From Schaalia radingae (GTDB lineage Bacteria > Actinomycetota > Actinomycetes > Actinomycetales > Actinomycetaceae), in NCBI RefSeq assembly GCF_900106055.1, contig NZ_LT629792.1:1302001-1366000 (forward strand): 64,000 nucleotides of DNA, in the 5' to 3' direction. The notes under the pieces were generated by a model. That model made no database searches. It was not told the origin of the DNA and saw only the letters and a list, made by a program, of their open reading frames with translations. Positions 1-9,406 of the stretch are shown piece after piece. Position 1 is the stretch's first letter. Each line of letters opens with the position of its first letter. The position numbers and the translations under genes were made by a program.

Positions 1-835
1 GCCCGTCGAGGCGCTGCAAGTTGGCGTTGACGACGAAGGTGAGGTTATCCAGGCCCTGCTGTGCGGCGAGCTGCAGCATGCCGCGCGCTTCCGGCTCGTC
101 CATTTCGCCGTCACCCAGGAATGCCCAGGTGTGCTGCTGAGAAGTGTCCTTAATGCCGCGCAACTGCAGGTAGCGGTCAAACCACGCCTGGTAGATTGCC
201 TCGGCCGGTCCAAGTCCCAGTGACACGGTGGGGTATTCCCAAAAGTTGGGCATTTGGCGTGGGTGGGGGTAGGAAGGTAGTCCGCCGTCCACACTGACCT
301 GCTGACGGAATCCGTCCATCTCTTCTTCGGTCAGGCGGCCTTCGAGGAATGCGCGTGCGTAAGGGCCGGGGGAGGCGTGTCCCTGGAAGAAGATGTGGTC
401 GCCGCCGCCCGGGTGGTCTTTGCCGCGGAAAAAGTGGTTGAGACCCACTTCGTACAGGGTAGCGACTGATGCGTAAGAGGAAATGTGGCCGCCTACTCCG
501 ACACCGGGGCGCTGAGCGCGCGTGACCTGAACGGCGGCATTCCACCTGATCCAGCGGCGGTACTGACGCTCCATCGCTTCATCGCCGGGGAAGTAGGGTT
601 CCTGGTCAACGGGGATCGTGTTGACGTAGGGCGTGGTGTATTCCTGAGGCAGCTGCACATCGCGTTTGCGAGCCTCGTCCATCATGTGCAGCAGGATGTA
701 GCGTGCGCGAGGTCCGCCTTTTTCATCGATCAGGCTGGTGAGCGAGTCGATCCATTCCTGGGTTTCGTCAGGATCGTTGTCCGGAATTTGACTGAGCAAT
801 CCGTTGATGACGGGATGCTTTTGGTTTGTGCTCAC
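1..835 (-). CDS. aceE: Pyruvate dehydrogenase E1 component, homodimeric type (5' part, runs off the left edge)
   Basis: This is the N-terminal ~278 residues of the E1 subunit of the pyruvate dehydrogenase complex, which decarboxylates pyruvate with thiamine diphosphate and passes the acetyl group to the E2 lipoyl domain. The reading frame has no stop before the left edge of the window. It starts at a GTG at 835 with a weak AAGGGG ribosome site just upstream. Seen in the translation are an early block typical of AceE ([20 protein letters not shown]), the [11 protein letters not shown] and GQGHASPG-like active-site stretches, and the diphosphate-binding GDGEMDEPE followed by [10 protein letters not shown] near the edge. 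This is the single-chain (about 900 residue) E1 of E. coli and actinobacteria, not the alpha/beta type. It is divergent from the DUF3052 gene, a pairing that also occurs near aceE in Mycobacterium. Confidence 0.96.
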   Translation of the reverse strand, partial: MSTNQKHPVINGLLSQIPDNDPDETQEWIDSLTSLIDEKGGPRARYILLHMMDEARKRDVQLPQEYTTPYVNTIPVDQEPYFPGDEAMERQYRRWIRWNAAVQVTRAQRPGVGVGGHISSYASVATLYEVGLNHFFRGKDHPGGGDHIFFQGHASPGPYARAFLEGRLTEEEMDGFRQQVSVDGGLPSYPHPRQMPNFWEYPTVSLGLGPAEAIYQAWFDRYLQLRGIKDTSQQHTWAFLGDGEMDEPEARGMLQLAAQQGLDNLTFVVNANLQRLDG

Positions 836-1136
836 AGATACCCCTTTTTATCTCGTGCTGACAGACCTGTAGGTCGCCAATGTCCTGGTGGTTCTATTCT
901 CACCCGAAAGTCCCAGATTTGCGACTTCTTTAGGGCTTAAGACCCATGAGAATCGCCTCAATTTTGATTCATTGACGAGGGTGACGCCTTCCGCCCGTAC
1001 TCGCAGGTCCCGTCAAGCCACATCGGCGGCGACTTTCGGCGCAAATATTCTTCCCAGGTGCAGATCTGCTCTACTATAGTGCCGTTAGATAGTTCACGAG
1101 CCCAGCGGGTTCGCGTGTGGAAGGTGGTTACACAAC
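836..1136. other. Divergent intergenic region between aceE and the DUF3052 gene
   Basis: 301 bases without a convincing gene. It must hold the promoters of both flanking genes. On the plus strand TATAGT at 1075-1080, with TTCCCA at 1051-1056 (18 bp spacer), resembles a housekeeping promoter for the DUF3052 gene. An imperfect palindrome, GGGCTTAAGACCC at 931-943, lies nearer to aceE and could be an operator. No riboswitch fold or small gene was recognised. Confidence 0.5.
1051..1080 (+). promoter_or_regulatory. Candidate promoter for the DUF3052 gene
   Basis: TTCCCA (4 of 6 matches to TTGACA) and TATAGT (5 of 6 matches to TATAAT) are separated by 18 bp. They lie about 55 bases before the GTG start of the downstream gene, whose ribosome site GGAAGGTGG is clear. 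This is pattern matching only. Confidence 0.4.
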
Positions 1137-1538
1137 GTGGCGATCAGCCTCGGATTCACCCAAAATCAGGTTGTCCAGGAATTCTACGTAGACGATGACA
1201 GCGATGAAGCTGTTCGCGATGCGGTTGCACGCGAGACTGGTCACGAACTGGTCGATGTCGATTATGGCGACGTTGTCGACGGCGCACTGGTATGGTGGCG
1301 CGCTGACGACGCTGAAGAGGAAGACCTCGGTGACGTTCTGGTCGATGTTGCGTCAAACCTTGACGACGGCGGCATGATCTGGGTTCTTTTCCCCAAGCCT
1401 TCTGATCCGAACACTGTGCCCGTGGCGGACATTGCCGAAGCAGCCAGTGTGGCAGGTCTGCATTCTACGTCCGCGTTCTCAATGGGGGACACGTGGACCG
1501 GAATCTGCGTCACGGCTCGTCCGCGCGCACACCGGTAA
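1137..1538 (+). CDS. DUF3052 family protein
   Basis: A 133-residue soluble, very acidic protein. It starts MAISLGFTQNQVVQEF and contains the family's DDDSDEAVRDAV and ALVWWRADD blocks, then a LVDVASNLDDGGMIWVLFPKP segment and a C-terminal WTGICVTARPR. The length fits the family (about 130-160 residues). The start is a GTG with a strong GGAAGGTGG ribosome site. The family is common in actinobacteria and found close to aceE in Mycobacterium tuberculosis; its function is unknown. Its central part superficially resembles a Rossmann-like domain, but no catalytic residues stand out. The gene is followed after about 80 bases by tRNA-Val. Confidence 0.9.
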   Translation: MAISLGFTQNQVVQEFYVDDDSDEAVRDAVARETGHELVDVDYGDVVDGALVWWRADDAEEEDLGDVLVDVASNLDDGGMIWVLFPKPSDPNTVPVADIAEAASVAGLHSTSAFSMGDTWTGICVTARPRAHR

Positions 1539-1596
1539 GACATCTCACGCACGTCTCAAGTGCGTCTGCGTACCTGTGTGCGTTAAAGTATGCCTC

Positions 1597-1614
1597 GTGC
1601 CACGTCAGTGGCAC
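1597..1614 (+). promoter_or_regulatory. Short hairpin in the tRNA-Val leader
   Basis: GTGCCAC, a GTCA loop and GTGGCAC form a perfect 7 bp stem (8 with the flanking C-G) that ends five bases before the tRNA. There is no T-run after it, so it is more likely part of the tRNA precursor leader or a weak terminator of the DUF3052 transcript than an intrinsic terminator. Confidence 0.35.
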
Positions 1615-1619
1615 GTGTC

Positions 1620-1693
1620 GGGCCTGTAGCTCAGTTGGCCAGAGCGCTGCGTTTACACCGCAGAGGTCGTCGGTTCGAGACCGGCCGGGCCCA
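1620..1693 (+). tRNA. tRNA-Val (anticodon UAC)
   Basis: A complete 74-nt cloverleaf. The acceptor arm is GGGCCTG paired with CGGGCCC (one G-T pair), the D arm contains AGCTCAGTTGG, the anticodon stem CTGCG/CGCAG encloses the loop TTTACAC with anticodon TAC at 1654-1656, and the T arm is GTCGG-TTCGAGA-CCGGC. The discriminator is A. The next bases are CCG, so the CCA end is not encoded. Its 3' end is three bases from the stop codon of the convergent HAD gene. Confidence 0.97.
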
Positions 1694-1696
1694 CCG

Positions 1697-2545
1697 TTAA
1701 AGCGCCAGTAGCGCGCGTACCACAGTCATGACACCGTGATCAATATTTGACGGCGCGCGGTATCGGGCTCGTGCTGTCACATCCGGATGAGCGTTAGCCA
1801 TCGCGTACGAATAGTCGGCATGGTCGAAGAGCTCCAGGTCGTTCAGGAAGTCGCCAAACACAACCGTGTGCTCCGGACCGATCCCCAGCGATTCCTGCAG
1901 GGCAGTCAACCCTCGTCCTTTATTCGCCACAGGATTCATCATATCGACCCAGTGGCGCGAAGATTCTGCCACCTGATGCGATTGACGCAAGTGGGGAACC
2001 TGATCATCAACGAAGGCAGAAATATCCGTGAAGTCATACGTTGCGAGTTTCAGGACGTTATCGTGCGCCGCGGCCTGCTTCAAGTCGTCGACGACTTCCA
2101 GTTGTGCATAGTATTTGTGGGCTTCAGCGTAAAACTCGGCATCTGTGCGTTCAACATACGCGCTGTTCTGCCCGCACACGACCAGACCGAGGTTGTAGCT
2201 TCCGTCAGAGCTCACACGCCGCGTCACATCGATCATTTCATTGACTGTCGGCATGTCGATGCAAGTGGTCGACACAACCTGCCCGTGGAACGTGACGATG
2301 GAGCCATTTTCAGCAATGTAGGAGTGACCGGCGTCTGTGCCGGAAAACATGGTGTCGAGGGTGGCGAGCTGACGGCCTGACGCGGGCACGAACGCAATGT
2401 CACGTACAGCCAGTTCATGCATGAGCGGCCAGAACTCGTCCGGTAGATTCGAGTTGCCATCCAGCAGCGTCCCGTCCATGTCGCTGGCGATCAGTCGAAT
2501 GTCAATTGGCCCATCGGGCAGTGTCATCATGGGCGTATCGTTCAC
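1697..2545 (-). CDS. HAD-superfamily phosphatase, Cof/IIB subfamily
   Basis: A predicted haloacid-dehalogenase-type phosphatase acting on small phosphorylated metabolites such as sugar phosphates or flavin nucleotides; the substrate cannot be read from sequence. Motif I is DMDGTLLDG near the N-terminus, motif II falls in the PASGRQLATL region, and motifs III/IV are a lysine upstream followed by VVFGDFLNDLELFDHA, with the cap domain between. About 282 residues is normal for Cof-type enzymes. I chose the GTG at 2545 because GGAGAG lies six bases upstream; an in-frame ATG at 2572 would add nine residues and has no better ribosome site. It converges on tRNA-Val. Confidence 0.88.
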   Translation of the reverse strand: MNDTPMMTLPDGPIDIRLIASDMDGTLLDGNSNLPDEFWPLMHELAVRDIAFVPASGRQLATLDTMFSGTDAGHSYIAENGSIVTFHGQVVSTTCIDMPTVNEMIDVTRRVSSDGSYNLGLVVCGQNSAYVERTDAEFYAEAHKYYAQLEVVDDLKQAAAHDNVLKLATYDFTDISAFVDDQVPHLRQSHQVAESSRHWVDMMNPVANKGRGLTALQESLGIGPEHTVVFGDFLNDLELFDHADYSYAMANAHPDVTARARYRAPSNIDHGVMTVVRALLAL

Positions 2546-2617
2546 GTCGGCTCTCCGTTCTTGTCCGGTCATGACTGTATCATCGACCGGCCTCCCGCAC
2601 GGGTCACCCTCGTCAAT

Positions 2618-2851
2618 TCACTCCTTCATGCGCGTTGCGTGACGACACTGCACATAGCAGATCGACAGATAGATGCCATACATGCCGAAAACAACAGTCA
2701 GGACGACAAACCAGCGCCAAGTCAGGTAGGCCATCAGAGCCCAAAAAGCGGCGAACGCAAACGTCCATATAACCTGCGCACCCAGTGGCAGCTTCTTCGT
2801 CGCCAAGAGAGGCGCGACGGGCAGTTGATTCGAATTTTCGCGTCGAGACAT
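2618..2851 (-). CDS. Small two-helix membrane protein
   Basis: 77 residues with a charged N-terminus (MSRRENSN), two hydrophobic stretches (about residues 26-44 and 46-66) and a basic tail. Consistent with a small integral membrane protein. A GAGGATGCC ribosome site precedes the ATG. It lies between the HAD gene and der on the same strand. Not recognised as a named family; such 70-80 residue two-helix proteins next to der or HAD genes are commonly annotated as hypothetical. Confidence 0.65.
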   Translation of the reverse strand: MSRRENSNQLPVAPLLATKKLPLGAQVIWTFAFAAFWALMAYLTWRWFVVLTVVFGMYGIYLSICYVQCRHATRMKE

Positions 2852-2935
2852 GGCATCCTCACCTAGTAGCGAATGAAAGGTACGTTATCCGCCTGTTCGA
2901 CCGAAGTCAAGAGTAAATAGAGCATCGCCCTGAGT

Positions 2936-4405
2936 TTATTTCCTGCGCCGCTCCCGCACGCGCACAGATATCTGAACGGGGGAGCCGGCGAAACCGAAGT
3001 CCTCACGCAGACGCCTCTCAATGAAACGTCGATATCCGGGGTCGAGGAAACCGGTCGTGAAGAGCACGAAGCGTGGGGGAGCGGATGACACCTGCGTTCC
3101 GAACAGGATCCTGGGCTGTTTGCCACCGCGCAGCGGATGCGGGTGTGCGGCCACAAGCTGCCCCAGAAAAGCGTTCAGCTTACCTGTCGAAATTCGTGTT
3201 TCCCACCCGGCCAGGGCCGTATCCAACGCCTGCACGATTCTGTTCGTATGCCACGTCGTTGCCGCCGAAATATTGATGCGCGGCGCCCACGCGACCTGCA
3301 CGAGTTCGCGTTCGAGTTCAGATTTGAGTTCCTTTTGGCGTTCCTCGTCCACCAGGTCCCACTTGTTGTTGACGATCACGAGTGCCCGCCCGGCATCAAC
3401 AACCTGCTGCACGACGCGCACGTCCTGCTCGGTCAATACTTCCGAGGCATCAAAAAGGACGAGGGCGACTTCGGCTTTTTCAATCGCAGCCTGTGTTCTG
3501 ATCGACGCGTAGAAATCAGCTCCCGTTGTTCGGTGCATTTTGCGGCGCACACCGGCCGTATCCACAAATTGCCACTGGCGGTCGCCCAAAGTGACGATCT
3601 CATCGACCGGGTCACGCGTAGTGCCAGCTGTTGAGTCTACGACGACGCGCTCATGTCCAACGAGCGCATTGAGCAGTGAGGACTTGCCGACGTTCGGTCG
3701 TCCCACCAGAGCCACGCGGCGAATGTTGGGATCGCGTGGTTGACCGGCTCGTGCCGAGCGCTCAGGGAGAACTGCCAGCACTCGATCCAGCAGGTCACCC
3801 GTGCCTCGACCGTGCAAAGCGGAGATGGCGTATGGTTCGCCCATACCCAAACCCCACAGGTAGGCAGCGTCTGCTTCCTGCATGGCGGAATCCACCTTGT
3901 TAGCCGCCAGAATGACCGGCTTGCCGCTGCGGCGCAGCAACTCCACGATACGTTCATCAGTGGTGGTAATTCCCACCGTCGCGTCGACCACCAGCAGCAC
4001 TGCATCTGACAGGTCGATCGCCACCTCGGCCTGGTCGGCCACATTGCGATCCAGTCCGCGCACGTCGACTTCCCAGCCGCCCGTGTCAACGACGAGGAAT
4101 TCGCGACCAGCCCATTCTGCCTGGTAGGTGACACGGTCACGCGTGACACCCGGCGTATCCTGCACAACCGCTTCGCGGCGCCCCAGGATGCGGTTCACCA
4201 GCGTGGACTTGCCGACGTTGGGTCGCCCGATCACAGCAAGGACCGGTAAGCCGTCCATCTCAGTGCTGGAGGGCAGGTCGCCCTCGTGATCGTCAAGGAT
4301 CTGCAAGTCGGATTCACTGAGCTCATAGTTGTCCAGTGACGACCGCATCGAGCGTGCGCGGGCTTCACCTGTGTCAATATCCTGCTCTTCGCTCACGTTT
4401 GTCAT
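2936..4405 (-). CDS. der: Ribosome biogenesis GTPase Der (EngA)
   Basis: A double-GTPase that assists late 50S subunit assembly. Two G domains are visible, each with a full motif set: first P-loop GRPNVGKST with DTGG and NKVD, second P-loop GRPNVGKSS with DTAG and NKWD. These are followed by the C-terminal KH-like domain ending in a basic [11 protein letters not shown] tail. The ~55-residue acidic N-terminal extension before the first G domain is typical of actinobacterial Der proteins. 489 residues. Its ATG overlaps the murE stop by four bases (ATGA), so the two genes are probably translationally coupled. In many actinobacteria der follows cmk; here the partner is murE. Confidence 0.97.
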   Translation of the reverse strand: MTNVSEEQDIDTGEARARSMRSSLDNYELSESDLQILDDHEGDLPSSTEMDGLPVLAVIGRPNVGKSTLVNRILGRREAVVQDTPGVTRDRVTYQAEWAGREFLVVDTGGWEVDVRGLDRNVADQAEVAIDLSDAVLLVVDATVGITTTDERIVELLRRSGKPVILAANKVDSAMQEADAAYLWGLGMGEPYAISALHGRGTGDLLDRVLAVLPERSARAGQPRDPNIRRVALVGRPNVGKSSLLNALVGHERVVVDSTAGTTRDPVDEIVTLGDRQWQFVDTAGVRRKMHRTTGADFYASIRTQAAIEKAEVALVLFDASEVLTEQDVRVVQQVVDAGRALVIVNNKWDLVDEERQKELKSELERELVQVAWAPRINISAATTWHTNRIVQALDTALAGWETRISTGKLNAFLGQLVAAHPHPLRGGKQPRILFGTQVSSAPPRFVLFTTGFLDPGYRRFIERRLREDFGFAGSPVQISVRVRERRRK

Positions 4406-5964
4406 CCTCGCTTGCGGGGTTCACTGTATTCCAGCACTTCGCGTGCAACCGGCACGTCATTGTATCGGTGATAGACATGATCTATCTCCTGATACCACTC
4501 GGCACCCTTCCCGGTGATCAGGACGATGTCATTCGCACTGGCGTCCTGAATCGCGCACCGTACCGCATCCCGGCGGCACGTTGTAACCTCCGTGACGTTG
4601 GTCAGGTCGGGACGCACGTTGCGGATTCCCTCCATCAGCTCGGCGCGAATTGCCGCCGCGTCCTCGGTTCGGGGGTTCTCATCTGTCACCCACAACACGT
4701 CCGCGTGTCTCGCCGCAACTTCAGCCAGCGGTATGCGTTTGGAGGCATCCCGGTCACCGTCCGTGCCAAAGACCAGGACGACGCGGCCGCCAGCCAGTTC
4801 GCGCGCATCCTTGAGAATCCATTCCAGAGCTTCGGGGGTGTGCGCGTAATCAACGATCACGAGCGGCTGATCGTCACAGTCCGGATTGATTTTCTCCATA
4901 CGCCCAGGAACCTGCGGTGCCCGCTCGAGGGCAGTGACCGCCTGATCTGGATCCGCACCCACTGCCGTCGCCGCTGCGATTGCCACAGCGCAGTTTTGCA
5001 CGTTCACTTCTCCGAGTACCGGGCTGTGAACCTGGTGGGTGTGCCCCGCCGGATCGGTCAGGGAGAAAACGGTTTGTGCGGTCTGCGGATCCGGATGAAT
5101 ATCACTGACGTGCCAGTCTGCCTGTTGCGAGCTCAAGGCCGCAACAGTCGTGATCGGGATCGTGGCCTCACGTGCCAGTCGCTGGCCCCATTCATCGTCC
5201 ACGCACACGATTCCACGCCGGGCATGCTCGGGCGTGAACAGGGATGCTTTGGCCTGGAAGTAGTGCTCCATGTCGTGATAGAAGTCCAGGTGATCGTGCT
5301 GCAGATTCGTAAAAATGGCGACGTCAAAGACAATGCCGTCAACACGATTCAAGCTCAATGCATGAGAGGACACTTCGATGACCGCATTGTCAGCGCCTTG
5401 TTGCTGTGCGCAGGCAAGAAAGCGATGCAGGACCGGTGCCTCGTTCGTGGTGCGCGTCGCCAAGATCGTCATGTCACCGATGCGGGTTTCCACGGTGCCG
5501 CACAGCGCAGGAACATCGTGTATGGCGCCCAACGCGGCGCTGACCAGATAGGTTGTGGTGGTCTTTCCGTTTGTGCCGGTCACTGCTGCGGTCGTCAGTG
5601 ACTGATCGGGGTTTCCGACCACTCGTGCAGATACGAACGCTGCCGCCTGGCGAGGGTCGTCGACAACTGCAATAGGGACGCTCGCGCCACTGTCACGCAG
5701 GATCCGCGCACCTTTCTCATCAGTGATGACGCCGGCCGCGCCAGCCTCAAGCGCACCTGCGGCAAATTCGGCGCCGTGGTGGGAGTATCCGGGGATTGCC
5801 ACGAACACCCATCCGGCATCAATGTCGCTGGAAGAGACCGTCACGCCAGTGACGGCACAGGTGGCCTTGTCTTCATTCACCCATTGATGAACATCGAGGT
5901 CGCGGACCAGTTCACGAAAAGTAATCGCTGATGTGCGAGGACGCAGTTCATTAATGGTAGTCAT
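4402..5964 (-). CDS. murE: UDP-N-acetylmuramoyl-tripeptide synthetase (MurE-type Mur ligase)
   Basis: An ATP-dependent ligase that adds the third amino acid (diaminopimelate or lysine/ornithine) to UDP-MurNAc-L-Ala-D-Glu in peptidoglycan synthesis. The three Mur domains are seen: an N-terminal UDP-binding domain ([20 protein letters not shown]), the central ATPase with GTNGKTTTT and the VIEVSSHAL and NLQHDHLDF blocks, and a C-terminal domain with [12 protein letters not shown]. The substrate-selecting loop reads DENPRTED. The arginine fits the DAP-type DNPR motif, but the first aspartate is Glu, so the amino acid added cannot be settled. The start at ATG 5964 was preferred over the GTG at 5973. 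It is not next to other division/cell-wall genes and could be a second MurE-like enzyme. Confidence 0.88.
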   Translation of the reverse strand: MTTINELRPRTSAITFRELVRDLDVHQWVNEDKATCAVTGVTVSSSDIDAGWVFVAIPGYSHHGAEFAAGALEAGAAGVITDEKGARILRDSGASVPIAVVDDPRQAAAFVSARVVGNPDQSLTTAAVTGTNGKTTTTYLVSAALGAIHDVPALCGTVETRIGDMTILATRTTNEAPVLHRFLACAQQQGADNAVIEVSSHALSLNRVDGIVFDVAIFTNLQHDHLDFYHDMEHYFQAKASLFTPEHARRGIVCVDDEWGQRLAREATIPITTVAALSSQQADWHVSDIHPDPQTAQTVFSLTDPAGHTHQVHSPVLGEVNVQNCAVAIAAATAVGADPDQAVTALERAPQVPGRMEKINPDCDDQPLVIVDYAHTPEALEWILKDARELAGGRVVLVFGTDGDRDASKRIPLAEVAARHADVLWVTDENPRTEDAAAIRAELMEGIRNVRPDLTNVTEVTTCRRDAVRCAIQDASANDIVLITGKGAEWYQEIDHVYHRYNDVPVAREVLEYSEPRKRG

Positions 5965-6018
5965 GGCGCACACTTTACTACTCGGGCGCGCCCCAATGCC
6001 TCAACTCGCGCGCGCTCT

Positions 6019-6024
6019 TACAAT
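6019..6024 (+). promoter_or_regulatory. Candidate -10 element giving a leaderless pepN transcript
   Basis: TACAAT ends six bases before the pepN ATG at 6031. With normal -10 spacing transcription would start at or next to the A of the ATG, and no ribosome site is present. Leaderless genes with this arrangement are frequent in actinobacteria. The -35 region is not recognisable. Confidence 0.45.
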
Positions 6025-6030
6025 CGAGAC

Positions 6031-8595
6031 ATGTTTAACCTCACGCGATCCCAGGCACGTCAGCGTGCTCAGACAGTCTCAGTGTCCCACATTGACGTGA
6101 CGGTGGATCTGACGCGTGCAGGTGATCTTGACGAGACACATTATCCTGTCACCTCTGTGTTCACAATGACGCTCAACCGTCCCTCAACATTTGTTGACGT
6201 GGTGGGAACGGTGGACGAGGTTCTGGTCGATGACGCTCCGCATGCGTTCCACCATGACGGATCTCGCCTTGACCTTGATGACCTTCCAATATCACGTCCG
6301 ATCACGCTCACCGTGCGCGCCCACTGCAGCTTTTCACGCACAGGGGAGGGGCTCCACCGCTATCTCGATCCTGAAGATCACCGCATCTACCTGTACACAC
6401 AGTTTGAGCCCACCGATGCGCGCAGGGCCTGGCCGTGTATGGATCAGCCCGATATCAAGCCGCGCTGGACCTTCCACGTCCTCGCGCCGAAAGAATGGAC
6501 TGTCACGTCCAACGGCATCGACACACCGACGGATGCCGGCACCTTCATTCGGCACGACTTTTTCACCACACCACCTCTGTCCTCCTACATCACCGCAGTT
6601 GTTGCAGGCCAGTGGGCCGTAGTTGACGGCGGTACCTGGGAAGGTGGAGCCGGCGACGGCACACATGTCGCAATCCCGCTGCGTCTGATGTGTCGCGCCG
6701 CCCTCGCGCCTTTCATGGACGACGACGATATTCTGACTGTCACCCGACAGGGCCTCAACTTTTATCATCAGCACTACGGTGTGACATTTCCGTGGGGATC
6801 CTACGATCAGGTATTCGTGCCTGAATACAACCTTGGCGCAATGGAGAATCCCGGGTGCGTCACGTTCAACGAGCATCTCCTGTCGCGCGACACCCCCACA
6901 TTCGCGCAGCGTCAGCACCGCGCCAACACGATCCTTCACGAAATGTGCCACATGTGGTTCGGTGATCTCGTCACGCCCGCATGGTGGGATGACCTGTGGC
7001 TCAAAGAATCCTTTGCTGACCACCAGGGCACCAACACGGCTGCTCACGCCACCGCCTACACAGGGGAGTGGACGTCATTCGCCATTGGCCGCAAAGCCTG
7101 GGCCTACGAGCAGGACCAGTATCCAACCACCCACCCCATCGCTGCAGATATCCCGGACGTGGAGGCAGCCAAGAACAATTTCGACGGCATCACCTACGCC
7201 AAGGGTGCAGCCGTCCTCAAGCAACTGTTCGTCACCCTTGGTGAGGACGCGTTTTTTGCCGGTGCACGACTCTACTTCACCCGCCACGCCAACGGTGCGA
7301 CGAAGCTGACCGACCTTCTGAAAGCCCTGGAAGAAACGTCCGGGAAGGATCTGACTGAGTGGAGCAGGCTATGGCTGGAAACCAGCGGCCCATCCAGGCT
7401 CTCCGTCGACGTGCAATTCGACCATTCGGGCCGTCTTTCCCGCTTCGACCTGGTCCAGGACCGCCTCGTTCGTCCACACACACTTGAGGTATCCACGTGG
7501 GCGATTGACGAGGGAGCCCTGAGGCGCACCCACACCTATAGCCTGCATACTGAGGCCGCCCGTATCCGCATCACAGACGACACACTTTCACGCGGGGAAT
7601 GCGATTTGATCGTGTTGAACGACCACGATCTGACGTATGCGATCTGCAGGTTTGATGCGCACAGCGCGGACACGGCATTGGCTTACATCGGAACCTGCCC
7701 TGATCCGCTCACGCGCGCCGTTGTGTGGGCGAACCTATGGAATATGGTGCGCGATGGGCTCATGCGCGCAGACCGCTATGTTCGCGCAGTACTCACGCAG
7801 GCACTCACCGAAGATCACGACGCGGTTGTGGACAGACTGCTGTCCAGTGTTCAGTACGCCATCGCGCATTACTGCCCGCGCTCACAACGAGCAGCATTGC
7901 ACGAACAGGTCGTCGCCACTGCACTCGACATCCTCTCACACACCACTACCGTGGACCCCCAGCGTCTGTGGCTCGGAGCGTTGCTCAGCTCAGCACCCTG
8001 GTGCCCCTTGTCACCTGCAGCGACCAGCACGATCACAGCCGTGGCGGGCCGGCACAGTATTCATGGACTGGAAATCGGTCCCGAACTTGCCTGGCGTGCA
8101 CGCCGCGCGCTTGCTGCGCGCGGCGATGTCGACCGCGCTCGCCTCGACCAGTGGCTGGACAACGAACGCACAGGGGAGACTACCATTTTCCACGCTCGCG
8201 CTGTGGCTGCTCTGCCCACAGCCACTATCCGTGAACAGTCATGGAAACGAGTTCTCACCGGGGACATTTCCAACGAGGAAACCTCAGCGATCCTCTTCGG
8301 CCTGGCGGAGTCCACGTGGGAGGGCGATGAGCTCGACCGTGAGTTCTTCGCGCACCTCGCTGATTTTTGGGCCACCCACTCCATCGGCATGGGTATTCGC
8401 TTCGTGCGTGCTGGCGCTCCACATCACGTCGACTGCGATGATCCGGATGCGGTAGCCACCCTCGTCAATGAATATGAACAATGGCTGGAGGGCAATACGG
8501 ATGCACCTGCTGCCCTGCGACGGCTCGTAATCGAGAACTTTGACGACGTTCAGCGTGCTCAACGCGTCCAGGAACTTTGGGAGGAGACGCTATGA
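6031..8595 (+). CDS. pepN: Aminopeptidase N (M1 family zinc metallopeptidase)
   Basis: An 854-residue cytosolic M1 aminopeptidase that removes N-terminal residues from peptides. The exopeptidase signature appears as YNLGAMENPG, and the zinc site as HEMCHMWFGDLVT followed 18 residues later by the third ligand in LKESFAD. The N-terminal beta-domain and long C-terminal helical domain (residues about 520-854) make up the rest; the length matches actinobacterial PepN (about 850). It is divergent from murE with only 66 bases between. Its stop overlaps the start of the DUF881 gene (ATGA), linking it to the downstream operon. Confidence 0.97.
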   Translation: MFNLTRSQARQRAQTVSVSHIDVTVDLTRAGDLDETHYPVTSVFTMTLNRPSTFVDVVGTVDEVLVDDAPHAFHHDGSRLDLDDLPISRPITLTVRAHCSFSRTGEGLHRYLDPEDHRIYLYTQFEPTDARRAWPCMDQPDIKPRWTFHVLAPKEWTVTSNGIDTPTDAGTFIRHDFFTTPPLSSYITAVVAGQWAVVDGGTWEGGAGDGTHVAIPLRLMCRAALAPFMDDDDILTVTRQGLNFYHQHYGVTFPWGSYDQVFVPEYNLGAMENPGCVTFNEHLLSRDTPTFAQRQHRANTILHEMCHMWFGDLVTPAWWDDLWLKESFADHQGTNTAAHATAYTGEWTSFAIGRKAWAYEQDQYPTTHPIAADIPDVEAAKNNFDGITYAKGAAVLKQLFVTLGEDAFFAGARLYFTRHANGATKLTDLLKALEETSGKDLTEWSRLWLETSGPSRLSVDVQFDHSGRLSRFDLVQDRLVRPHTLEVSTWAIDEGALRRTHTYSLHTEAARIRITDDTLSRGECDLIVLNDHDLTYAICRFDAHSADTALAYIGTCPDPLTRAVVWANLWNMVRDGLMRADRYVRAVLTQALTEDHDAVVDRLLSSVQYAIAHYCPRSQRAALHEQVVATALDILSHTTTVDPQRLWLGALLSSAPWCPLSPAATSTITAVAGRHSIHGLEIGPELAWRARRALAARGDVDRARLDQWLDNERTGETTIFHARAVAALPTATIREQSWKRVLTGDISNEETSAILFGLAESTWEGDELDREFFAHLADFWATHSIGMGIRFVRAGAPHHVDCDDPDAVATLVNEYEQWLEGNTDAPAALRRLVIENFDDVQRAQRVQELWEETL

Positions 8596-9404
8596 GCACT
8601 GCCTCGCCCCGAAAGGACCCTGCCGCATCGATGTCGCAGCTCAACCAGCTTCTTCGCAATCCGCTCGATGCTGCCTACCACGCATACGCAGCCGATCCGA
8701 ATGCCCGCCGATCCGGCCCGGCAATGCGCGTCCTCGTCATCATCATGGCGATCGCGCTGGGGATCGCCTCCGGAATCGCAGTGCGATACTTACGCGCCCC
8801 CGCTGATACGACAGTGCGAAACTCATTGACCTCGCGCATCGAAACCGTCCAGACGCAGGTTGACTCGCTCAGCCAGGAAGTGTCCGACCTGTCCTCCACG
8901 ATGCGCTCAGCTGCCGATATCGCCCCGACATCTGCACCGCAACTGGAGGCAAGCGTGGCGATGGCCAGTGCGGCTCACTCCGTGCACGGACCGGGTCTGA
9001 CTGTTGCCCTCAGCGACGCCACAGATTCCAAAACTGAACGACCCCAGGCGGTTGTGCGCGATCAGGACTTGCGAATGGTGGTCAATGCCATGTGGGCGGG
9101 CGGAGCTGAAGCCATTGACGTCAACGGCATTCGCATCGGGTCGGGCACCTTCATCCGCACCGCAGGTTCAACGATCCTGGTCAACACCACGGCCATCCAG
9201 TCTCCCTACGTCATCAATGCCATCGGAGACGGGTCGGATCTGTCGGTGGCACTGGTGCGTGGCGGCACCGGTGATTATCTGTCTACCGCCCAGTCAGCTC
9301 GAGGTATACAGATCACGACACGGGCCGCAAACTCCATTGAGATGCAGGGCGTTGATCAGCGCTCGACGCGCTACGCTGAAACTCGAGATGGTGCTGGAGG
9401 CTAA
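8592..9404 (+). CDS. DUF881 family membrane-anchored protein (first copy)
   Basis: About 270 residues. A cytoplasmic N-terminus is followed by one transmembrane helix (RVLVIIMAIALGIASGIAV), a short coiled-coil stretch (TVQTQVDSLSQEVSDLSSTM) and the extracytoplasmic DUF881 domain with VHGPGLTVALSDA, the conserved DLRMVVNAMWAGGAEAIDVN and INAIGDG. The ATG at 8592 overlaps the pepN stop; an upstream in-frame codon at 8577 lies inside pepN and is less likely. The DUF881-sbp-DUF881 trio is a conserved actinobacterial and Firmicutes arrangement found near cell-division or FHA genes. The molecular function is unknown. Confidence 0.92.
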   Translation: MSTASPRKDPAASMSQLNQLLRNPLDAAYHAYAADPNARRSGPAMRVLVIIMAIALGIASGIAVRYLRAPADTTVRNSLTSRIETVQTQVDSLSQEVSDLSSTMRSAADIAPTSAPQLEASVAMASAAHSVHGPGLTVALSDATDSKTERPQAVVRDQDLRMVVNAMWAGGAEAIDVNGIRIGSGTFIRTAGSTILVNTTAIQSPYVINAIGDGSDLSVALVRGGTGDYLSTAQSARGIQITTRAANSIEMQGVDQRSTRYAETRDGAGG

Positions 9405-9406
9405 AC

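Noticed and set aside
485..940. A 151-residue plus-strand open frame
   Set aside because: Opposite to aceE, whose AceE motifs and frame are unambiguous.
4336..5601. A 421-residue open frame on the plus strand
   Set aside because: It lies fully antisense to murE and der, whose motifs are clear. High-GC codon usage produces long mirror frames; no domain or ribosome site supports this one.
6334..7047. A 237-residue open frame on the minus strand inside pepN
   Set aside because: Antisense to the catalytic core of pepN (zinc motif region), so it is a shadow.
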